A stretch of DNA of 64,000 nt from Pyrocephalus nanus (taxonomy: Eukaryota > Chordata > Aves > Passeriformes > Tyrannidae), in the NCBI GenBank assembly GCA_038380795.1, contig CM076261.1:38589866-38653865 (forward strand). The letters are read 5' to 3'. Shown piece after piece: positions 42,801 to 54,800 of the stretch. The first letter of the stretch is position 1; every line of letters starts with the position of its first letter. Under the pieces are notes generated by a model. It was not told where the DNA came from and ran no database searches. It was given only the letters and a program-made list of their open reading frames with translations. A program made the translations under genes and the position numbers.

Positions 42801-45800
42801 ATACTGTCATTTTAGTTTATCAAATTCTTTCAGTTATTCTTACCAAGACTAGTAAATTGCACATTAAATGTGGAATGCCCTATTTAGATCTAAGCAGGTT
42901 TTGGAGACACCTTATTTTATTCAGATACCTGTGGAAAGAGGAGGGGAGGGAGATGAAAAATGTATTTATTGAGCAGTTCGGTGTCAGCATTAGTTAATTC
43001 TATATCCATGTACAGCAAACATATAGTTTTATCTAGATAGAAAATCAAATTCATGAAACTTCTAACTGAGAAATTGGCCCCCTTCATTCATGGGAGAAGG
43101 AAAGGGAAAGGGAAAGGGAAAGGGAAAGGGAAAGGGAAAGGGAAAGGGAAAGGGAAAGGGAAAGGGAAAGGGAAAGGGAAAGGGAAAGGGAACTCCCTGT
43201 TTCAAATAATACTTGGGTATTTCATATTTTAAATGAAGTCAAGAGCTCCTTCAGGAAGACGTCAGGGATGCCTTATAATGCTTTGAAATGAAATTGTTCT
43301 CTAGGAAGGGAGGAGATTCAAATCCTAGCGCTCATCATACCTGGACTGTGAACCTCTGTTTAGGATACTTACTGAAAGGAGGTGAAAAACCTCACTGCTA
43401 GGAGGGATGAATTACTGATAAAAACTGGAACTGGATCTTGCAAGGGCAGCTGACCATGTTCCCTACTCCCACTGGAGCTCTTTTTCACTTGGCAGACATG
43501 GCTCTCTGGAGACAAGACTGCAGACTCCTGAGGGGAAAAAAGAGGATGCTAATTGGGATCTTCACCTTGCGTATGAGCATCCTTATTCCTGACACTGGAG
43601 CCATTTTTGAGGAACAGACTCTTCACATCTTTACCTGATTTTCAGGAACTCCCATACTGTCTGTTTCTGCCTGTATTTTCATCTGAGTGGCATGAAACAG
43701 GCTATGTGAATCACAATGCAGTGGTGCTGTTGCTGCTTTTATTTTCATTTTAGCAAGAAGAATGAAATAATACATATTTTGAAGTGACCTGCGAGTATTT
43801 CTCCTGATTTTTTTCAGTTCAGGTGTCAAATTAAATTTAAAAAAGTGCACAGTGCCATTTCTATTACTACGCTTTCTATTCACCACTTTGTCTCCATCTG
43901 CAAATATTTATCTTTGTTGCGCTTATGATTGAAAATCATAGTAGATATCCTTTTTTAAAAAAAGAAGATAAGTTCATATTAGAAGACATATTTTACTTCT
44001 GAAAATTAAAATTATATGGCCTAAATAATATGGCTCAGTATGCCTAATGCTAGATATATTTTTTTTTTCTCCTTAGCCTTTAAGTTTTGAAAGCAAGAAA
44101 AGCTATACCTTGAAAGTAGAGGGTGCCAATCCCCATCTGGAAATGCGTTTCCTGAATCTGGGTCCCTTCCGTGACACCACCACCGTCCACATCAGCGTGG
44201 AGGATGTGGATGAACCCCCTGTGTTTGAGCCCAGCATCTACTTTGTGGAAGTTCCCGAGGATGTGGATATTGGAACCACCATACAGATCATTTCTGCCAA
44301 GGACCCAGACGTGACCAACAACTCCATCAGGTCTGTCCTCTCTTTATGTGTTCCCCTATGAGTACTGACTGGTATGTCTGGTTGGTGAGGCAGTGATGGG
44401 GCTGAAAGAGCACAGGAGGGACTCTCTCCTTTTAGCCAGTAATATTCATCAGTAAATTTAGTCAAATCAGACCTCACACCGAGGGGACTATCAAAGCAAT
44501 GAAGGAGCTCACTCTTTTCTGTGGTATGGAGAGCATCAGCATCTAGCCTAGCAATGAGCAGGTCAGGCATGTCCTGATAACAGACATTAAAAGCAAACCC
44601 TGGACTCTGGTGCATTTGCTGGCACAAAACCTGACAGCATTGCTGAGAACTTGCTGCCATACCAATGGTAATCAACTTACTTGTCCTTTCTTCCCCTTCT
44701 GTTTCAAAGCTTGCCTTCATCAATGACTCAAATACACAGCTACTTTTGGAGTAGATTGAATGCATGCTGATAAATATTCACGAACTGCTAAATTATCTAG
44801 GGTCTGGTGAAAGCTGCAGAGCTAGATATTCCCCTAAGAAAGGTAAAGGTGTATTTACGGCCACGGGAGCTTCATTGCTGCAACTCAGCAAGGAACCAAA
44901 GGAGCAGATTTGTGTGATCACAGCACTCTTTTCCATAGTGGCTGCCAGCCACTGCCAGCCTCATTTATCAGAGCAGACTGTTCTTCTCTGAGGCCAGACC
45001 ACATACTAGTTTTCACAACCTGCAGAAGCTCCTAGTGACTGCACATTGATTATCCCAGCAGGTTGGCTGCTTCTCTTATCTGAGAGAAGTTTTGGGTGTT
45101 GACCTGCTGTTTGCCTAACCTTGCCTCAGTCCAGCTCCTGAGATGTCTGTGTTCAGGAACAGTCCTGGGAAATACAGAAGGAAGTTCAAATATTGAGTAT
45201 TAGGAGTTTTGAAGAAAGTGAGATCTAAATGAGCAATTCTGTGAGCTAGGAGATCTGAGAAGACACAAAGCCTGTTTTTCTTAATGATATTGCTCTGTGT
45301 TGCTGCTCTAATTATTTTTTTCAAATCTACCACTTTAATATACCTGTTCTTTCTGCCTACATTATAAGGTTATCATACTTCTCATGGCATTGTCTGAAAT
45401 TCCTCAGTAAAACTATTATACTGTCTGCATCACAATTTCATTACCCTAAACTTTTTTCCACTCGCATCCTATTTTGCTGATTACTGTCTAGCATTATCTA
45501 AAGACTGCAATGCAAACAGCTTTGTGCTAATCTGCCAAAAAACAGTATAAGAATAATTCTGAGGACTATCAGAGGCTTCATTGTTATTTTTAATGAGGTT
45601 TTTCTTAGTTTTCTTCAGAGCTTTGCAGTGACTCGATGAAACTCGAAACAACACTCTACAAAGCACAGAATGCACCACCTAAGATACATTAAAAAAAGGT
45701 TGTAAATACGCACAGACGCTTTTGTAAGTCTGTTCCTTGACAACATTCTTCCCCTTTTCTCCCCATCTTCCTCCCTTTCCATTTCTCTTTCTTTCCTCAT

Positions 45801-48800
45801 TCCTTCCCTCCTTTTTCCCCCACACCTTTTACTTACAAATATAAAGACTGAGGTAAAGGAAACAGGGGGATAAAAAGAATAAATACCATTTGTAATGCTA
45901 TCTAAAATTCAGATATAAAGAATTAGTTCTCCTTTCCTCTCCTGTGGTCTCCTCCATCCATGCCAACTCTGTGCAACATCAGTCTGGCAATGTGTGGTGG
46001 GTTGAGCTTGGCTGGATGCCGGGTGCCCACCCAGCCGCTCTATCACTCCCCTTCCCAGCCGGACAGGAGAGAGAGTAAGATGGAAAGCAACTCGTGGGTT
46101 GGGATAAGGCAGTTTATTAAAGCAGAAGCAAAGTGAAAACTTGTGCACACAAAAGTGAAGAGAAAGATAACACGGTTTGTTCTCTACTTCCCGCGAGCAG
46201 TGATGGTCGGCCACTCCCGAGCAGCAGGGCTTCAGCACCTGTAAGCGTTCCTCAGCAGGCAGCCACTGGAGACAATTAATGCCTGCCCCCCTGCTCCTTG
46301 TCTTAGCTTTTATATCTGAGCTGATGTCATGTGGTATGAAATATCCCTCTGGTCAGTTTGGGTCAGCTGTGTCCCCTCCCAGGATCTTGCCCTCAGCTGA
46401 AGGGAGGAATGTTACGGTGATGATGCTGTGCTCAGCAGTCACCAAAACACCGGTGTGTTATCAACACCCTTCCAGCTGCCAATGCAAAGCACAGCACTGT
46501 GAGGGCTAATATGGGGAAATGAACTCCAGCTCAGCAAGACCCAGTACACAGTGTTTTAGTCTTGCTCTGCCTTCACTTTGCACAGGGCAAGGCAAGATAA
46601 GAAAAACAATAATCCCAGATATATACTTTGTTGCACAAGCTGAATTCCATCTGAAATTAAAACTGTGATCTGGCCATTTTTTCAAGGACTGAGAAGTCAG
46701 GACATATTTTGGAAGGGCTCCCTAAACACAAGGGAACTCTTAAATCCTCATTTTCCTAGCAACCAGAACCTGGCTCCCACACTGTGAAATTCTGGTGGCT
46801 GGAAATATTCCATGATTGTTTTTAAATGATTCAAGAAGATTATCTAAATAGTACAGGGGGCACAAGCATGCAGGAGCAGGTACTATTAACAAGAGAACTT
46901 AGGTGGAGATTTCAGAAAAAGGCTCCACCTGTGCCTCTTGACACTGGTGATTAATTCCACACCACTAATCATAAGGGTCTATTCAATTTCAGATACTTGC
47001 TGGCCTTAAACTGTCAGAGAGAAATTCTTTCTATCGCCCTCATACAAGAATAATTATTATAGCAAAATACAGGAACACCTGTACTTATTTCCTAAATAAA
47101 TCAAATGCCTAAGAAATCTGTTTATTTAAGAGGAGATGGAAGGACTGGGAAGGAAAGGGATGCAAACCAACCATCTCTCCCTCTTTGATTTTTCTGAAAA
47201 AGAGTCTAAAAGAATTTGCCAACAGCATATCTCCATAGTATTTTATAGCCCAGTTTAGAAAGTCCCTGTATAGTAAGTCCCTATGTAAAGATCAGGTTGG
47301 CATGATTGTTTCAGTGAAAGCATTCATGCTGAAAGGAGAAAATTCAGAAGAATGATCCCTGTTCAGCATCTGTTAAGATTAAAGCTTTCAATTCCCATCA
47401 ACAATTGATGAAAGAACCAACAAAAAGGACACTAAGTCTGGGGTCTATTCTAGGTTGTGACATTTACCTAGGCACATGTGTGGCTTTTTTATACCAACTG
47501 CTATTAAGAGCAAGTTGATGCATATGAAGGGCACTGAGCATTTTACACACCCTGCAAAACAATCCCTCTGACCAAGTACAGCAGTGACATCTGTCAATCA
47601 GATGCCTCCCTGCCCAGGTTTTCTGGCCTGCAGGTACCACCACAATCCCCCGTTCACTGGTGCAAGGAGCTTGTTCCCAGCACTAAACTGACACGATATT
47701 GGCCAGGCAGGTTTAGTAATTATGATGAATCAACCTCGCAGATGGAGCTGTTTTTCTGACTGGATGATGTGAGAAAACCACTCATCATCCCCCTTGTGCT
47801 GACACAGCTCAATCAGTAGGATGCTCCAGGATGCAGGTGGAGTTTATTCCCCTGAAGGAGGAGAGAATACAGAAGCACAAGGAAGGGAACAGTTCCTTCT
47901 CATCAGCCTAGGTGCTCTGAGAATGAGCTGATGTGAAGTCAATTTCATCCTGTCTGAATTGTGCGTAAGGAATGGGCATAATTATTTTGCTTAGAAAAAG
48001 AAATCACACCCTTCATTGGCAGATTTTCTCTGTAAAGCAGATGTTCCGGTGCTAGCCTGTGCTTTGCTTTAAGGCTTCTTCCTCTAAATCTTCCTGTCTT
48101 CCAGCTCCATTCAAGTAGTACTCCCCATTAAATGCCATTAGCCACATGAACTGCTAGTTTTTCCAGCATCTCACTCTGGACCTATACAAGTCAAAGGAGC
48201 TATGGAAGAGTGTGGATCTTCTGTGTATGACGGTATTCCCTTTGCTGGATACTTTATTAGCTATAACAAACAGTTTTCACGAGGGTTACATAACATTTTT
48301 AATATGTACTCTTGCAGATACTCGATTGACAGGAGCAGTGATCCGGGACGGTTTTTTTATGTCGACATTACATCAGGAGCACTGATGACTGCAAGACCTC
48401 TTGACCGGGAGGACATTTCTTGGCACAACATCACTGTGCTGGCCATGGAGCTGAGTAAGGATAATGCAGATTGTACATAGATTAAAGGGATACAATAGAC
48501 AAAGCTGGCTGAAAGACCTGAATTCAGCAGTTCACATATTGTTATGCAGTGAGTGGGAAGCCATATTAACTGAATTACTCTTCTGACATCAACAAACGAA
48601 TACTGCATTTTATTTATTTTTTATGCTCATTTTCACAGCGTGGTGGGAGGCATAAAGGATGGCAATTAAATACAGAGTCCTTCTTTTTCAGACTGTTAGT
48701 ATTCCAGGGATTTATTTAAAAGTCTTCCTGATATGTTTCTGTTATAATCCTATCATTTCAGAAGGGCTAGGCAGCTAAAGCAGACACTGCAAAGGCTGCA

Positions 48801-51800
48801 CAGCTGCTGGAGCTACCAATTGTACCTGGGAGGATTGAGTGGTGCAGGGACTGGTAGGCAGCAATGATGCAACACTGCTAGGTCACTAGTTGAAGTCTTT
48901 TCTGGTTCAGCAGCAAGTAAATGACATTGCCATCTGCTTACTACATAAATAATTTGGGCCAGAGTGCTTTGGGATCTTCGAGTATGCTGAACTCGTTATG
49001 CTTTTGGGTTTTACAATGCGCTAAAACTCAGCTTGGTATTCATTTGTGACAGATATTTTTCAAGGCTGTGAGAACAAGGAGATGCTGAGCATTTCATGGA
49101 GTCAGTATGAAAAATTTAGCTGAGTTTGAAATACTCACAGATGTGAACTTCATAAAGGAGCTTGTGATATATAAGCAAATAAAAGGTTCACCAAGTCTTC
49201 ACCTGAAATCTCTTTGGTTCACGTAGCTTTTGCTCAGGGTCTCAGTTTATCTACAGAGGAGCAGCAGCTTTTTAGCAGCTTGCTGCCAATACCTGAGTCA
49301 TTCCTTGCATCTGAGAGAGCTCTCTGCACATCTAGGCTGTGCCAGAGAGGGTGGGGCAGTTTGAGAGCAACAAACTTTCAAGAAGCTTGCCCAAAATGCA
49401 GTCGGCCAACTTGGAAAGTAGAGGGAATATTTCACAAGAGTTGAAGTGACTCTGCCACATATTTGCAGGCTGTTCCAGAGCATGGTGCCTTTCTGTCCCT
49501 TTTAAGTAGTGAGAGGGATTGGTGAGATGATAGGGTCTCACCTCCATCTATTTTGACACCAGTTTTATTTTCAGCCACCAATGACCGTTGCTATTCCATG
49601 TACTCATGAGTCTGTAAAAGCTGCCCCTGTAGCAGCACTTGAGGATAAGATTAATATGAGGGCATGTCTTCTTTTGGTTCATCCTCCATCAGCCCTCTGT
49701 CAGTTTTCCTTTGTATATGTGCAGCACAATATTTTAATTTAGTGAATACTTTCAAAAACGTCATAGTTGTGCACTTCTGAATAAAGGTCCTAATGCTAAA
49801 GGTTAGATCAATATTACTAAGACTGGCAGATATTCATCTGCCATGATGATAGGTGTGTTAACAATGTATATGTATGAATATGTGGAAAGCTGAAGGATTA
49901 AATTAAACATTAGGGAAAAACAATATAGTTTGAGTATTATCTCAATGACACAATGTGACACATTATGGAATACAGTACATTGAACATTTAAGAAAACTCT
50001 CTATTGTTTATATGATCATATAATTTCTTGCTATAAAGGGAAATACATTTGGAGATAAAGGCACAAAGTGGTATGGCTACAAAGAAGATGAGAATACTAA
50101 TTATAAAGAATTTTCTGGATTTTTGCCCCTTTTATGACCTCTTCATTTTTTTCTTTCTGGTTAGAGTTTCATTTTGTCATTAAATAAGGGGGGGGGGGAG
50201 GGGGAAGATGATTTGGGGCAGAAAAACAGAGTAAGAAAAACAAATTATCTTTTGGCCACTTAGTTTGGAATTTGTGAAGATATGTGAAATGATGTATTGA
50301 TTTACTAGCAAAGAAAGCTAATGAACCAGTGGGACAGAAACATCACAAATGATGTCATGCAGAATGTAAAATTTTCATTGCAATTTTAAGCTTCACTGAA
50401 AGCTTTTCTGTACAATTTAATGTGTTATTACATTTTAAACCCTTTTATACAAAAGTATCAAAGACTTGACACTATTTTTTAGTTCAAGGGACATAAATTC
50501 TGAGCAAAAGCATATCTGAGCTGGAGAACTGTCATTTTTAACAAGCTCTAAATAACAAGTCTTTCCTTAAAAAGGGTCCTTTCCTAATTCGTACCACCAG
50601 GACAGAGGCTCAACAAATAGTATTGCCCAGTCAAAGGCCATGAAAAAAACTTAAGGGGCATTGTCTGAAACTTCTGTTATAGAAATAGTTCCATAGGACT
50701 GAACAAGGTTGGAGTCTTTTACAGAATTTGTTTGTAAAAGATAGGATTAAATGGGAAGCTAGGGTAGACTGAGAGCAGCATTTGCAACTTCACTCTGAGT
50801 CACACAGTCCCCAAGTGACCACAGTTCCCAATGGGAAAATGTCATTTAATGCAAGCTAGTAGGAAAAAACCTGCTTTACCTCTTGAGCAGAGTGAGGAGC
50901 AGCCATTTCCCCTTCCCATATATTGCCTTCCTTTATATTATACTTCCTCCTTCCAGATAACCCCTCGCAGGTGGGCAGCGTCTCTGTGACAGTGAAAGTC
51001 CTGGATGTGAACGATAATGCACCAGAGTTTGCAAGATTTTATGAAGCATTTGTTTGTGAAAATGCCAAAGCAGGGCAGGTGAGAAATATTTGTAACACCA
51101 GGGGCTGGGAAGGGGATGCTGTCCTACATGGAGGCAGCATGCCAGAAAGGGTGAGTGTTGGAAAGAGGGCTCAGCTACCCACAAATTTCCTCTGAACTCT
51201 CAGCAGCAGCTATCTGTGCTTCATTCCAAAGGCAAGCATATTGCACTGTGATTAGCATCATATCTAGCACCTCTTTTTTCTCTCACACAATTTTTTTTTT
51301 CTCCTACAATAATTTCTAGGCTCACTGTGCAATACATTTCATAGATGAAATAAAGCCTTCCACTGGGAAGGTGCCAGCAGGCAAACACCTGGTTTGTCCT
51401 GTAGCAGCATCAAAGAGAGAATTGTTATGAGAAGTGCCACAGAGTCAGCCCAGGCCACATGTGACAGACAAGTCTTACTGTTAAGTGTTACAAGAGCCTT
51501 AAGCACACCTGGACTTATGGGAGCTGGACATAATATCAGCTTCAAAGGGGTGCCAAACAGAATATGTTTTGCTGTGAACTGGAGATGACAGAGAGTCAAA
51601 ACAACACAAGACTTCCCATTCCATATGCTGTAAACCAGCACCTTCAAGCAAGTGGCAAAGACTCTTTACTCCTCTCTTTTCCAAAACTCCATCAAAACCC
51701 TTAAACAAGGTGATTGGTGTCACAGATGGACATGAACTCATCCTCACTGGACCTGGTGCAAGCTCTACTGCTGATTGTGGGGAGGTGACCTCTTGCTTCA

Positions 51801-54800
51801 CCACCCAGGGTCCATGGTGGTGACTGGTGCCTCCTAATGCAAAGCTGACTAGCATAGTTTAAACACATAGACACAGTGCTCATGATCTGTGAGGGTTTAC
51901 TGAAGCTTCTCCCAGCTATGTGAAGCGGAATGAAATATCTTCTCACTGCTGGAACAACTGCACTCACAGCTATCGTATACAGGATACTTTCATCTCACTA
52001 ATTTACAGAGGTTCTTAATAATATAGGGAATGGAAATCATTGACTAGGCTTTTTTCCTGGTTTTGAAGGATGAGTGTCCTAAATAATAAACTCTCTGAGC
52101 TTATTGCTATGGACATTAATTTGGACTACTTCCTTCAGCAGAGAAAGCCAAATTCTATTGCCACATTTTAAAAAGTTCTGAAATCAGTTTTAAGGTGGTG
52201 AATAAGAATTTATGGGGCTGTCATTTGCCTTTGAATCCCAAAATAACTTTCAAGTAAAAAAATCCAGATGAAGATTTATTCCTTGTCTAAAAAGAATGTT
52301 TATTCAGGCAGAACCATTGTGCTTCAAGCTGTTAGACCTACTTTATAAAGCCTGTATAGGTGAGGTGACAAATTGTTTTCTGGATTTAGCATTGTCTTAG
52401 TTTCTCTGTTTTGGTTTTAGTTGTTGCATATGCCGAGTGTCTGCATGGTTGGGTTTTCTTTCTTTCTTGTTTACTGACATCATGGGGAGAATTTTATTGA
52501 TTTAAATTTAAAAGAATGGTAAAATAATCAACGTGACATCCTTTTCTACCTGCAATATAAAGCTGAAAATAAGTATGGGCTTTCTTACGAGCTCTCTAAT
52601 GCACAAGGAGTCTTCTGAGAACCCTGGGCCCTCAAAAGACAAAAAGAAATGTGCAACAGAAGATAGGGATGCATGAGAGGAAAGTGTCTGTTATTTGAAG
52701 CAAACTGAATATCTCCTCCTTTGTTTAAAAGGGATGTGCATGACCAGATGTGCATGACCACAGCAAAACAAATAAAGCCTGAAAGGTTTTGAGTTTCTTC
52801 TTGATTTATCCACTGTACTTCTGGAAGACAATTTTACTGAAATGCTCCAGTTGCTTATATTTATACATGTAAAAAATGTTTTCTCTTTATTCATTCATAT
52901 TATGAATATTTTGCTTCTCACCTGTTTCTACTTTTTTCTTTTATACTGTAGCTGATCCAGACAGTGAGTGCCATCGACAGGGATGACCCGCAGGAGGGTC
53001 AGCACTTCTACTACAGCCTGGCTCCAGAGGCAGCCAACAATCCCAACTTTACTTTAAGGGACAATCAAGGTAATCAGAGTGGACACAGACAGTTAGCTGC
53101 TCTAATTTCTAATGCCTGAGTTGGACTTGAGAAGCTGTGACTTACAGTGTGTGATAAGACTGCCATTTTAAATAATACCAAGTGACACCTGCTCCTTAAA
53201 GGCAGTAATAAAATGACATGTTATTTAATACGCTTGAAGGTTATATGATATTTTCTTCTCTATAAATATTCTCTAGCAATAGGCCACTTTTCCTTCTATG
53301 AGGAAATGTGCCAGTGTTTTGTGCAAATTCAGGTCTTTTGGTCAGGCTGCAGGCATCTCAGATTATCAGAGTGGAAATTGCATTCGTTCAAAAGGAGATG
53401 CTTAAAGGTAGGATAGTAACTGGAACTAGAAGACAAATCTGAAGGGAATTACATTGCTCTTTTCTTGTACTCTTCATGTTTTCTCCCAGGCACAGAAAAA
53501 GGAAGAGTTCTTGTACTGTTCAATTCTTTACCCCCAAGCACTTTCTTTCTTCTTCCTTGCACATCCTCATTTCCCTAAGGAGAGAGGGAAGTAGGGAGGA
53601 CTTGCAGAGCCTTAGGGGGGGTAACTTGGTATAGAGCTAAAGGTCTGTGTAAGATGACCTAAGTAGAAGCGGAAACACCAGTGGGAAGACTCATGGCAAA
53701 GCACTGGAATTTCAGCATCCTAATCAGTGGAATTTGCTTCTTTGGGGAAGCTTTTGGGGTTTTGGAACCTACAGGAAAGCCCTGCTGTAGCAGCCCTTTG
53801 CATGACTCCTGCTGAAAGAGGACCTCCGTGGGCAGACAACGGTACTGAGGTCAGGTCCACACCAGTCTTCATTGGGAAGGAGGGACAACCTTGAATGACC
53901 TGGTGCAGAGCTTTACAAGTCAGTGCTGAGGGGCTGGACTTCAGTAGGAGTTTAGTGTGTAAAGCAAGCAAATCAGCAAACAATTCCAGAATAAATGGGG
54001 AGAAAGACCGGCCACCTGCAGCGTACATGGCCAGCCTCCAAGCCTGCCTTTGCTCTCACACATGCCTACTTGTCACATTTACTTTCATAAGCCCCTATCT
54101 AGGCCTCTCTAGGCACATGAAAGGACAACATGGAGGCTCATGAAGAAGCCTGTGCCTCCACTAACCAAATGTGTCTCAAAACACACTACTTGCAGAATCT
54201 GGGCCCTCCTCCACACTATGCTAGTGCTTTTTCATCCCAAAAGCCTTTTTTTCTATAGTCTCCCTGAAGCCTCCCCACACAATTTCTTGCATTTTTATTC
54301 CCTTCTTTCCCTCCTTGTCTCATTCCTTTTTATTTTGAATATAGTGCCAAAATAACTGAACAAATATAACACAGCTATTGCTAAAGCATTTCACAAACCA
54401 GGCTCATTTCATCCTCAAGGCATTGTTCTAAAAAAAGAAACAAAATTCCCAGCATCAGATGCACTTTTTCTGTCTAAGGCCATACTTGCAATAATTTATA
54501 GTGACAGCAGTGAATGAATGGCTGTGCCTCCCACTCTCTATAAAATACCATTTTTCCATATACATATAGATAGATATAGATATATATCTATATATCACAA
54601 GAAGCTTAGGATACTATTGATTACTAATTTGAAATAAAAATGTTAAGTATCAAACCACTGACTATTTGAAATATCCACACTTTGGGCACCACAATATAAA
54701 AAAAGACGTGAAGCTATTACAGAGTGTCCAAAAGAGAGTGGTGAAGGGTTTGGAGTGGAAACTGTATGAGGAGCAGCTGAGGTCACTTGGTTCAGTCTGG

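Larger units (their letters stand above)
39659..44076 (+). other. CDH20: CDH20 intron 5
   Basis: A 4.4-kb GT-AG intron with a CR1 3' end (42395-42632) and a hexanucleotide array (43101-43190). It ends in a long T tract followed by CTCCTTAG. No other gene is seen. Confidence 0.85.
44331..48317 (+). other. CDH20: CDH20 intron 6
   Basis: A 4.0-kb GT-AG intron holding a solo LTR (45993-46548) and a pyrimidine-rich tract near 45747-45832. The remainder is noncoding with nothing else recognised. Confidence 0.85.

Noticed and set aside
43101..43190. CRISPR array or interstitial telomere repeat
   Set aside because: A pure AAAGGG hexamer with no spacers; the unit is not TTAGGG.
44238..44765. 175-codon minus-strand ORF overlapping exon 6
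   Set aside because: It runs antisense to a real coding exon and the rest resembles nothing known; a chance open frame is more likely.
48181..48317. Upstream extension of the exon 7 reading frame (from 48202)
   Set aside because: The family homology starts at Y424 directly after CTTGCAG at 48311-48317; the upstream part is intron.
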